A stretch of DNA of 55,880 nt from Candidatus Gemmiger stercoravium (GTDB lineage Bacteria > Bacillota > Clostridia > Oscillospirales > Ruminococcaceae): assembly GCA_019119835.1 (NCBI GenBank), contig DWWE01000066.1, positions 1 through 55,880 of the forward strand. The letters are read 5' to 3'. Of this stretch, positions 45,099 to 51,743 are shown piece after piece. Below the pieces are notes generated by a model. It had not been told where the DNA came from. It did not search any database and saw only the letters and a list, made by a program, of their open reading frames with translations. Numbering within the stretch: position 1 is the stretch's first letter; each line of letters opens with the position of its first letter. The translations under genes and the position numbers were made by a program.

Positions 45099-45467
45099 AT
45101 GGAAAAGATTGAACTGACCTGCATCGGCTGCCCGATGGGCTGCCCGCTGGTGGTGGAGATGGAAAACGGCGCGGTGAGCAAGGTCACCGGCAACACCTGC
45201 CCGCGCGGCGACGCCTATGGCCGCAAGGAGGTCACCAACCCCACCCGCATCGTCACCAGCACGGTGCGGGTGGAGGGCGGCACGCTGCCCGTGGTCTCCT
45301 GCAAGACCCGCACCGACATCCCCAAGGGAAAAATCTTCGACGTGGTCCGCGCCCTCAAGACAGTCACGGTCCCGGCGCCTGTAACCATCGGTCAGGTGTT
45401 GGTGGACAATGTGGCCGATACCGGCGTCGAGATCATCGCCACCAAGAACGTGGGGGTTAAGGTATAG
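45099..45467 (+). CDS. DUF1667 iron-sulfur-type protein
   Basis: A 122-residue DUF1667 protein. Four cysteines, C8, C11 and C15 in TCIGCPMGCPL and C34 in GNTCPRG, match the 4Fe-4S binding pattern at the N-terminus of molybdopterin oxidoreductases, though no cofactor has been settled for this family as far as I know. It follows the FAD enzyme by 3 bp with GGAGGAGG inside the preceding gene. The trio GlpA-like, FAD/NAD enzyme and DUF1667 is a recurring cassette next to glpK in Firmicutes, so this is likely a third subunit or an electron-transfer partner. No signal peptide is present. Confidence 0.88.
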   Translation: MEKIELTCIGCPMGCPLVVEMENGAVSKVTGNTCPRGDAYGRKEVTNPTRIVTSTVRVEGGTLPVVSCKTRTDIPKGKIFDVVRALKTVTVPAPVTIGQVLVDNVADTGVEIIATKNVGVKV

Positions 45468-45519
45468 CGACCTGGCCGCCCGCGGTACAGACCAGAAAGC
45501 TGCAGAAAGGGGAAAGACC

Positions 45520-46410
45520 ATGGACGGGGAACAGACTGCCCGCCAGATCGCCGCGCTGGCACAGCAACTGGCGCTGCCGCCGGATGCCTGCCGGCGGGTG
45601 GGGGAGTGTGCCCAGCCGGAATTTCTGACCCGGTGGGCGGCGGCGTGTCGCCGGCTGACCGAGCCGGATCAGGCGCAGCAAGCCTGGCAGGAGCTGGACG
45701 CCGCGCTCTCGCCCCGGGACGGGGACGGGATGCAGCTTCTGACCCTCTACCTGGCCGCTGCCTGCCGGACCCGCCGGCGCTTCCGGGAAGCGGAAATCCC
45801 GGATGCGGTGTTTTGGGCGACCCTGGGCTGCCTGCCCCGCTTTTTGCAGGAGACCCGGCGCCGGCAGGGGCGGCTTTGCTTTGACCGTGGCTTTTGGTGC
45901 TGGCGGCAGCTGTCCGGCCGGCTGTTCCGGCTGGGAACGCTGGAATTCGAATACCGCCTTACCGGGGCGGGCGAACCGCTCCCGACATCGGTGGGGCAGG
46001 GGGTGCCGGTCCTTTCGGTACACATCCCGTCCGACGCCGGCCTGACCGACCCGGCGCTGCAGGATGCCTACCGGCAGGCGTCGGAGTTTTTCGCTCGCCA
46101 TCGGGCGGCGCTCTGCCTGCAGGGGGCGCCGCAGGCGATGCTGTGCAGCAGCTGGCTGCTCGCCCCGGCGCTGTTGTCCCTGCTGCCGGAATCGTCCGGT
46201 ATCCGGCGCTTTGGCCGGGGCTATCGGGTCTACGCGGCTGATCTGGCGGATGACGGCTATTGTACCTGGCTTTTTGACGGCCAGACCGACCCGGCGCACT
46301 GGCCGCGCCGGACCCGCCTGCAGCGGGCGGCCGCCGAGTTCCTGACAAACGGCGGGCGGATCGGCTGCGGCTTTGGTATCCGGGACCCCCTCGAAACCGG
46401 CCGCCTGTGA
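45520..46410 (+). CDS. GNAT-like acyltransferase-domain protein (NAT_N/GNAT_C type)
   Basis: A 296-residue protein with a two-part layout. An all-helical N-terminal half (about 1-110) is rich in Ala, Gln and Leu; the C-terminal half has LGTLEFEYRL, VPVLSVHIPSDAGL and a region around AMLCSSWLLAPALLSLLPESSGI. These stretches recall the clostridial acyltransferase-domain proteins of the NAT_N plus GNAT_C arrangement, whose substrates are unknown. The start ATG 45520 has GAAAGGGGAAAG upstream. It sits after the glycerol cluster and before the tRNA-Pro promoter, and nothing around it suggests a substrate. The family assignment is from memory of motif style, so treat it as tentative. Confidence 0.65.
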   Translation: MDGEQTARQIAALAQQLALPPDACRRVGECAQPEFLTRWAAACRRLTEPDQAQQAWQELDAALSPRDGDGMQLLTLYLAAACRTRRRFREAEIPDAVFWATLGCLPRFLQETRRRQGRLCFDRGFWCWRQLSGRLFRLGTLEFEYRLTGAGEPLPTSVGQGVPVLSVHIPSDAGLTDPALQDAYRQASEFFARHRAALCLQGAPQAMLCSSWLLAPALLSLLPESSGIRRFGRGYRVYAADLADDGYCTWLFDGQTDPAHWPRRTRLQRAAAEFLTNGGRIGCGFGIRDPLETGRL

Positions 46411-46489
46411 ACGCCGCCTGCACCCCGCCGCCCATCCGGGAGTGAAGAAAAGCCGCCGGGAAAAAGCCCAAATTTTTTGAAATTTTCTC

Positions 46490-46518
46490 TTGACATTTCC
46501 TGCCTCTGTCGCTATAAT
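46490..46518 (+). promoter_or_regulatory. Consensus promoter for tRNA-Pro
   Basis: A perfect TTGACA at 46490-46495 and perfect TATAAT at 46513-46518 with a 17-bp spacer. This is the strongest promoter in the window and lies about 31 bp before the tRNA. Confidence 0.9.
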
Positions 46519-46549
46519 AGATTATGCTGATTGGCCAGCCCAGCCGTGA

Positions 46550-46626
46550 CCGGGTGTAGCGCAGTTTGGTAGCGCGCTTGAATGGGGTTCAAGAGGCCGT
46601 GAGTTCGACTCTCGCCACTCGGACCA
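46550..46626 (+). tRNA. tRNA-Pro (anticodon GGG)
   Basis: The acceptor arms CCGGGTG and CACTCGG pair with one G-U, and the CCA end is encoded. The anticodon stem CTTGA/TCAAG encloses loop ATGGGGT, placing anticodon GGG at 46584-46586. The T arm reads GTGAG-TTCGACT-CTCGC. It has its own promoter and terminator. tRNA genes are common sites of integration, and a tyrosine recombinase gene follows 550 bp downstream. Confidence 0.95.
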
Positions 46627-46648
46627 GAATGCTGGGTCTGCATCAGCA

Positions 46649-46687
46649 AAAAAGCACCGACCGTTTGGTCGGTGCTTTTTTTATTTT
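46649..46687 (+). terminator. Terminator after tRNA-Pro
   Basis: AAAGCACCGACC pairs with GGTCGGTGCTTT around a 4-nt loop, with a run of T residues after it and A residues before it. Confidence 0.93.
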
Positions 46688-47174
46688 CTGGCATGGTTGC
46701 GCTGCTTTTCTAACGGCCGCGGCTGTGCACAGGCGCGCTTTTTCGCAAAAGTCCACACCCTGATCCCGGGACCGGTATCGCCCGCCCGACCGCTTCCCGC
46801 TCTTTGGGTGGAATGGCGGTGGAATGGCCCCAAAGCGAGAACCCGCGCAAGCCCGGACCCTGCAACAAAGAACCATGGAAACAGGAAAAATCCGCAGCAA
46901 TAACGCCAAAATGCGTCCCGCGGACCAGAAAATTTCCGACAAATTTTTCGCCGTATTCTTGTGTATATCACACAATTTTTGCGGCCCTTTTTTGCCTTCC
47001 TCCCCGCCAACATTCATAAAATTCAGCCCCGCCCCGGGCAACGTGTCCCTCTTTTCCTACCCTCGATTTACAGGTGGGCGGGGCAGGGAACTGCATGATT
47101 CCGACAGCTCCAAATTGTACAACTCCTCTCGGCCCATGGTAAGATGGAAGCAAAAAGCGGGAGGACTGGTCACG
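46688..47174. other. Gene-free stretch before the recombinase
   Basis: No convincing gene is seen in these 487 bases. The base composition is mixed, with AT-rich islands unlike the coding regions. A 17-bp imperfect palindrome, TTGTGT-ATATC-ACACAA at 46959-46975, could be an operator or recombinase site. A weak extended -10, TGGTAAGAT at 47137-47145, with TTGTAC 19 bp upstream may serve the recombinase gene. An open frame runs through the region into the recombinase, but the peptide is low-complexity and lacks a ribosome binding site. Confidence 0.5.
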
Positions 47175-48014
47175 ATGGAATACCCTCTGGATGCAGAGAA
47201 AGTCAGAGCCTATATCCGTATGTTGCATGAGGCGGAACGAAGCGATTCTACGATAGAAAAGTATGCGCGGGAGCTGTACAGGTTCGCCGCCTGGCTGGGC
47301 GGGCGGCCGGTGTCAAAAGAGACGGTCATCGAATATAAGGCGGAGCTGGTGCAGTGCCATGCCCCGGCCAGTGTGAACTGTATATTGGCGGCGCTGAATG
47401 GATTCTTTTCTTATATGAATTGGCCAGGCTTGCGGGTCAAACGGCTGCGGATCCAGCGAACTCTCTATGCAGACGCCGGGCGGGAATTGAGCAAAGCCGA
47501 ATACCTGCGGCTGGTGGCCGCCGCCAAAGAGCGCAGGGACGACCGGTTGGCGTTGGTGCTGCAAACCCTCTGCAGCCTGGGACTGCGGGTCAGCGAGCTG
47601 CCGGCCATCACGCTGAAAGCCGCGCAGCAGGGCCGGGCCGAGATCCGCAACAAGGGGAAGTTCCGCACGGTGTTCCTGCCGCGGGGGCTTTGTACCCGGC
47701 TGATCGCCTATTGCCGGGGCCGGCAGATTCGGGGCGGGCCGGTGTTTGTCACCCGCACCGGACGCCCGCTGGATCGTTCCAACATCTGGGCGATGATGAA
47801 ATCTCTGTGCCAAGCGGCGAAGGTAGCGCCGCGGAAGGTGTTCCCCCACAATCTGCGGCATCTGTTTGCCCGGTGCTTTTACCGGCAGATGAAGGACATC
47901 GAGCATCTGGCCAGCATCCTGGGCCACAGCAACATCAACACCACCCGCGTCTATACCCGAACCACCGGCGCCGAATACCGCCGCCAGATGGAAAGGCTGG
48001 CGCTTCTGTTATAA
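47175..48014 (+). CDS. Solitary tyrosine recombinase / integrase
   Basis: A 279-residue tyrosine recombinase. The N-terminal core-binding (SAM-like) domain covers about 1-95, with TIEKYARELYRFAAWLGGRPV. The catalytic domain has R in LGLRVSELPAI, K in NKGKFRTVFLP, HNLRHLFARCF (H-x-x-R), the second H in LGHSNINTTRVYTR and the tyrosine nucleophile there. All catalytic residues are present, so it should be active. I chose ATG 47175, with GGGAGGA upstream, over a long in-frame extension. No excisionase, relaxase or phage gene is nearby. The length and lack of an arm-binding domain favour a XerC/D-like or promoter-inverting enzyme rather than a phage integrase. Confidence 0.9.
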   Translation: MEYPLDAEKVRAYIRMLHEAERSDSTIEKYARELYRFAAWLGGRPVSKETVIEYKAELVQCHAPASVNCILAALNGFFSYMNWPGLRVKRLRIQRTLYADAGRELSKAEYLRLVAAAKERRDDRLALVLQTLCSLGLRVSELPAITLKAAQQGRAEIRNKGKFRTVFLPRGLCTRLIAYCRGRQIRGGPVFVTRTGRPLDRSNIWAMMKSLCQAAKVAPRKVFPHNLRHLFARCFYRQMKDIEHLASILGHSNINTTRVYTRTTGAEYRRQMERLALLL

Positions 48015-48043
48015 ATCGCGGCGGCTCTTCCTTAATCATACAG

Positions 48044-48076
48044 AAACAGGCCGCCCACCCGGACGGCCTGTTTGCA
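48044..48076 (+). terminator. Terminator after the recombinase gene
   Basis: AAACAGGCCG (48044-48053) pairs with CGGCCTGTTT (48064-48073), a 10-bp stem with a 10-nt loop ending in TTT. The A-run and T-run make it work in both directions. Confidence 0.85.
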
Positions 48077-48095
48077 CTGCCCTGCACACCCAAAC

Positions 48096-48146
48096 AACGC
48101 GCCCGCCCTGCCTGATCGACCAATCAGACAGGGCGGGCGTGTTTTG
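48096..48146 (+). terminator. Second long terminator hairpin
   Basis: ACGCGCCCGCCCTG (48097-48110) pairs with CAGGGCGGGCGTGT (48129-48142) with one G-T pair, and an inner CTGAT/ATCAG extends the stem. TTTT follows. Two terminators in tandem fully insulate the glycan locus from the recombinase gene. Confidence 0.85.
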
Positions 48147-48152
48147 CTGTAC

Positions 48153-48186
48153 GAGCGAACACAACATAACGTGAATACCGTGGTGG
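48153..48186 (+). repeat. 34-bp element A flanking the glycan-locus promoter
   Basis: This sequence and 48355-48388 align without gaps over 34 bases at 24 positions. They share GAGCGA at the left, ACAACA in the middle and CCGTGGTGG at the right. The central bases read CGTGAAT here and ATTCACG in element B, which are reverse complements. The pair brackets the promoter at 48295-48323. Confidence 0.5.
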
Positions 48187-48294
48187 ATAGGGCTCTGACG
48201 GACGATTCGGGGGCATTTTTTCAGGCGGACCCATCTGTTCGAGGTAGCTTCTTGGGGGCTCATTTAGGAATATTTACAAGATGGAGAAAATGGG
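48187..48294. other. Gene-free stretch ahead of the glycan-locus promoter
   Basis: No gene, tRNA or clear hairpin is visible. The composition becomes more AT-rich here than in the recombinase gene. It is bounded by element A and the promoter. Confidence 0.5.
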
Positions 48295-48323
48295 TTGCGA
48301 GAAATTACGATTTGATGTATAAT
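48295..48323 (+). promoter_or_regulatory. Promoter of the glycan locus
   Basis: TTGCGA at 48295-48300 and TATAAT at 48318-48323, 17 bp apart, with a TG dinucleotide directly before the -10. The transcript would start near 48330 and have a leader of about 115 nt. Confidence 0.75.
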
Positions 48324-48354
48324 AGAGCGAATGACAAGCTTAGTGATTTTGTCT

Positions 48355-48388
48355 GAGCGATAACAACAAAATTCACGTTCCGTGGTGG
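48355..48388 (+). repeat. 34-bp element B, overlapping the leader hairpin
   Basis: Partner of the element at 48153-48186 (24 of 34 positions identical, centre inverted). Its right half forms one arm and the loop of the leader hairpin at 48365-48395. Confidence 0.5.
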
Positions 48389-48400
48389 TTTTGTTTTTTG
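48365..48400 (+). terminator. Leader hairpin with T-tract before the first glycosyltransferase
   Basis: AACAAAA (48365-48371) pairs with TTTTGTT (48389-48395), and CACG/CGTG pair inside around a TTC loop; a T run follows. It lies about 35 nt into the transcript, between promoter and gene, so it can act as an attenuator that needs antitermination. Confidence 0.6.
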
Positions 48401-48444
48401 TCAATCGTGCTGTTGAGCAAAGTTTCGAGAGGGTGAAGATCGAG

Positions 48445-49407
48445 GTGGCGGCAGATATAAGTGTGATTGTGCCGGTGTATCAGGCGCAAGAGTTTTTGCC
48501 TCTCTGCCTTGATAGCCTGCTCCATCAAACGCATCCCTTGTTCGAGCTCATTTTGGTGGATGACGGCAGCACCGACGCAAGCGGCCGGATCTGCGCCGAA
48601 TATGCAGCCAGGGACCAGCGCATTTCGGTCATTCAGCAAAAAAATCAAGGGGTTTCCGCAGCGCGAAATGCCGGTATGGAAGCCGCCCGCGGTGATTTTC
48701 TGGCGTTTGTCGATTCCGATGACTGGGTCGAGCCCGATTTTTTGCAACAGCTTTATGAGGCCATCGGAAATTCTCAGCTGTCCCTGTGTGGTGTGGCTGA
48801 CCAGGCACCCTTCGCGCCGCCGGCCGAGTGTGTCTCCCGCCAACAGATGCAGCACCAGCCCTCCCGGTATGCGCAGCTGGTTTATACCAACTACGCGATC
48901 AACAAGCTGTATCGACGGGAACTGCTGCTGCCGGCCGGCCCTCGGTTCGACCCGGCCATGAAGCGCGGGGAAGACGCCGCCTTTGTGGCAGCCTGTCTGC
49001 AAAAGTGCGATACGATTTCAGCCTGTGCCGGCATCCTGTACCACTACCGCGTGAATGAGGCCTCGGCCACCCATCGCTTTTATGAGGGGATCTGCCGGGA
49101 TGAGGCGAAACTTTGGGAAGCACAGCGGTCTCTGTTTGCGCCAGCGCAGATGTCTGCCGAGGAGAAAATCTGGTTCGACCGCTGGAGCTACGGGAAAATC
49201 ATCTCCGTGCTGCGGTATATTGCAGTTTACGCACCGACCCCTGCCGTGCGCAGCCGGTATATTGCGGATTTTTTGCAAGACCCGGAACGCTTCGAGCGGT
49301 TCACGCATCTGCCCCCGGGCATCGGCGGCCGAAGCAGGCTGTATGCGATGTTGGCGAGGCGGCGGCGGTACGGACTGCTAGGATACTGTCTGCACGGGCT
49401 CCACTAA
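48445..49407 (+). CDS. Family 2 glycosyltransferase
   Basis: A 320-residue GT-A glycosyltransferase of family GT2. Motifs are ISVIVPVYQAQEFL, ILVDDGSTDASG, ISVIQQKNQGVSAARNAGM and VDSDDWVEPDFL, which bind the nucleotide-sugar and metal. A C-terminal helical region of about 100 residues follows. I chose GTG 48445, with AGAGGGTG about 10 nt upstream; GTG 48433 and 48382 are in frame but less well served. It is the first gene of the glycan locus and would transfer a sugar to a lipid-linked intermediate on the cytoplasmic face. Composition is still moderately GC-rich here. Confidence 0.9.
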   Translation: MAADISVIVPVYQAQEFLPLCLDSLLHQTHPLFELILVDDGSTDASGRICAEYAARDQRISVIQQKNQGVSAARNAGMEAARGDFLAFVDSDDWVEPDFLQQLYEAIGNSQLSLCGVADQAPFAPPAECVSRQQMQHQPSRYAQLVYTNYAINKLYRRELLLPAGPRFDPAMKRGEDAAFVAACLQKCDTISACAGILYHYRVNEASATHRFYEGICRDEAKLWEAQRSLFAPAQMSAEEKIWFDRWSYGKIISVLRYIAVYAPTPAVRSRYIADFLQDPERFERFTHLPPGIGGRSRLYAMLARRRRYGLLGYCLHGLH

Positions 49408-49436
49408 ACCGAGAAAAGAGGCACAAGGAGAAATCT

Positions 49437-51713
49437 ATGGAATTTGATTTTCAATCGCAACCTGGTGTTTCCATACACCACAGAGGATTGCGGAACGACG
49501 GGCAACCTTTGGTGAGTATCATCACGCCCTTCTATAATGGCGGAAAATATTTTGAGCAGACTTTCAACTGCGTAATGAATCAGACCTTCCCCTGGTTTGA
49601 GTGGATCATTGTGGATGATGGAAGCACCGATTCTCAAGACTTGCAAGTGCTGGAAACATTTGCGCGGAGAGACGCCCGCATCCATGTTCTGCACAAAAAC
49701 AATGAGGGGCCAGCCGCGGCGCGCAATTTTGGTGTCCAGGCTGCCGTGACTGAGCTCATTGTTCCTTTGGATGCTGATGATCTAATCGAACCCACCTATC
49801 TGGAAGTTTGCTGGTGGATGCTGCAAAAAAATGCGGACGCTGCTTGGGCTTATACTGACAGTATCGGATTCCAGGAAGTGGAATATATATACGCATGCCC
49901 TTTTTCCCCGGAAAAAGAGAAAAGAGAAAATTTGTTGCCTGTTACGGCAATGATTCGAGAATCCGCATTTCTCGAAGTAGATGGTTATGACGTTCTTGAC
50001 CGTTATTATAATGAAGATTGGGCTTTTTGGTTAAAGCTGCTTGCAAAAGAAAAATTTCCCGTGCAGGCACAACGCGAATATTTGTTTTGGTACCGGCGCA
50101 CCTCTACAGGGGCACTATCGAAAGCTTCCGCTAAGAATCAGCAATATATTCAAGCCGCGGCGCAAGAAGTTAAAAAGACTCAGCCCCCCGTTTTGTATCC
50201 GACGGGATACCAGTACAGTTGGGAAACTCCTGTATCTTCTATATGGGAACATTCCATTTTCAAGCCGACCGAATCACGAAAGTTGCACGTCGCATTTCTT
50301 CTTCCTTGGACGGTCATGGGCGGGGCGGATAAGTTTGTATTGGACCTGGTTTCCGGATTGGATAAAAATTGCTTCGACGTTGGAATCTTGACGACTTTGA
50401 CCAGTCAGAACGACTGGTGTCAGCGCTTCCGTGCCGTTTGTGACGATGTGTTCAATCTGCCCAATTTCATGGCGGTCACCGATTATGCCGAATTTATCAG
50501 TTACTACATAAAAAGCCGCCAACTGGATGTACTGGTTGTCAGCAACACCTATATTGGCATCTATCTGGTCCCTTGGCTCCGGCAAAATTTCCCGGACTTG
50601 GCTATTGTGGACTATGTTCACATGGAGGAATGGTATTGGCGCCAGGGCGGTCACGCCAGAACCAGTGGGGTCATGGGCGGTGTGCTGGACCGGACCTATG
50701 TTTGCAACAGCGCGACCCGCCAGGTAATGATTGACCACTTTGGGCGCAGCCCTGAAAGCGTCGTGACCGTTCATATCGGTGTGGACGAAGGAACGTTTGA
50801 TCGCACAAAAGTGCAATCCGGGCAGCTTTATAGGGAAACCGGCATCGAACCAGGCCGCCCGGTTGTACTGTTTATCTGCCGTTTGCACCCGCAAAAACGC
50901 CCGTATCTGATGCTCGAAATTGCCAACAGTCTTCGCCATAGCGTGCCAGACGTAGCTTTTGTTGTTGTAGGCGACGGTGAGCTGGAAGATGGCATGAAGG
51001 CACGCACGCAAAAACTCGGTCTGGAAAATACAGTGTACTACCTCGGTGCCAAAAAAGAGGTTCGACCTTATTATCGAGATGCAAAGGTTACGCTGGTCTG
51101 CAGTTTGAAAGAAGGACTTTCCCTGACCGCGTATGAATCTTGTGCCATGGGGGTTCCCATTGTCAGCTCTGATGTGGGCGGGCAAAAGGACCTGGTAGAC
51201 AATACGGTAGGGGCTCTGATTCCTTGCTTGCAAGACGAAGCCAGCGGCATCAATGACCAGCAGTACAGCAAGGAAGAAATAGAATCGTATGTGAAGCCGC
51301 TGGCGGAGATTCTGACCGATGACAAATTGTGGCAAACAATGAGCCGCAATGCACGGGCGCGGATAGAAAATGGTTTCACCATTCAGCAGATGGTGGACTA
51401 CTTTGAGGCGGAATTTGTTCGCTTGTCGTCCGATCCAATTGCTGTTGACACTCGACATCGTGTGGCCGCTTCATTGAAATTGACTGCACCTTTGGCGAGT
51501 GAAGTGTATATCTCAACTATGCGTGCAGAAGCTTTGGAAGTCACACTTGACTGGGAGCACAAGCACCGCAGCACGGTTGGCATGCCTGGTGAAAGCCGCT
51601 GGCATTGGCTTAAACGGAAGTTGCGTGGCGCAATCCAGCACATTCGGCAGGAGGGAATAGGTTATACTTGGTTGCTTTTCTTAAATAAGATTAAGTCACG
51701 GTGCGCTGGATAA
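49437..51713 (+). CDS. Two-domain glycosyltransferase, GT2 fused to GT4
   Basis: A 758-residue protein. Residues about 25-240 are a GT2 domain with VSIITPFYNGGKYF, WIIVDDGSTDSQD, NNEGPAAARNFGV and PLDADDLIEPTYL, and an NEDWAFWLKL stretch. Residues about 300-690 are a GT4 domain of GT-B fold, starting LHVAFLLPWTVMGGADKFVLDL and carrying FICRLHPQKRPYLM, VVVGDGELEDGM and KEGLSLTAYESCAMGVPIVSSDVGGQ. A C-terminal 60-residue segment is basic and aromatic, like the tails of polysaccharide glycosyltransferases. One protein can add two successive sugars. ATG 49437 has ACAAGGAG 8 nt upstream. Confidence 0.92.
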   Translation: MEFDFQSQPGVSIHHRGLRNDGQPLVSIITPFYNGGKYFEQTFNCVMNQTFPWFEWIIVDDGSTDSQDLQVLETFARRDARIHVLHKNNEGPAAARNFGVQAAVTELIVPLDADDLIEPTYLEVCWWMLQKNADAAWAYTDSIGFQEVEYIYACPFSPEKEKRENLLPVTAMIRESAFLEVDGYDVLDRYYNEDWAFWLKLLAKEKFPVQAQREYLFWYRRTSTGALSKASAKNQQYIQAAAQEVKKTQPPVLYPTGYQYSWETPVSSIWEHSIFKPTESRKLHVAFLLPWTVMGGADKFVLDLVSGLDKNCFDVGILTTLTSQNDWCQRFRAVCDDVFNLPNFMAVTDYAEFISYYIKSRQLDVLVVSNTYIGIYLVPWLRQNFPDLAIVDYVHMEEWYWRQGGHARTSGVMGGVLDRTYVCNSATRQVMIDHFGRSPESVVTVHIGVDEGTFDRTKVQSGQLYRETGIEPGRPVVLFICRLHPQKRPYLMLEIANSLRHSVPDVAFVVVGDGELEDGMKARTQKLGLENTVYYLGAKKEVRPYYRDAKVTLVCSLKEGLSLTAYESCAMGVPIVSSDVGGQKDLVDNTVGALIPCLQDEASGINDQQYSKEEIESYVKPLAEILTDDKLWQTMSRNARARIENGFTIQQMVDYFEAEFVRLSSDPIAVDTRHRVAASLKLTAPLASEVYISTMRAEALEVTLDWEHKHRSTVGMPGESRWHWLKRKLRGAIQHIRQEGIGYTWLLFLNKIKSRCAG

Positions 51714-51743
51714 TTAGCACAGACTGATGGCGAGGATGAAATA

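Noticed and set aside
46824-47174. A long N-terminal extension of the recombinase
   Set aside because: The frame is open but the peptide has no core-binding-domain features, there is no ribosome binding site at its start, and a good one exists before ATG 47175.
46550-48400. A prophage or integrative element after tRNA-Pro
   Set aside because: Only one recombinase is present. No excisionase, replication, relaxase or structural gene follows, and I found no second copy of the tRNA 3' end within the window.
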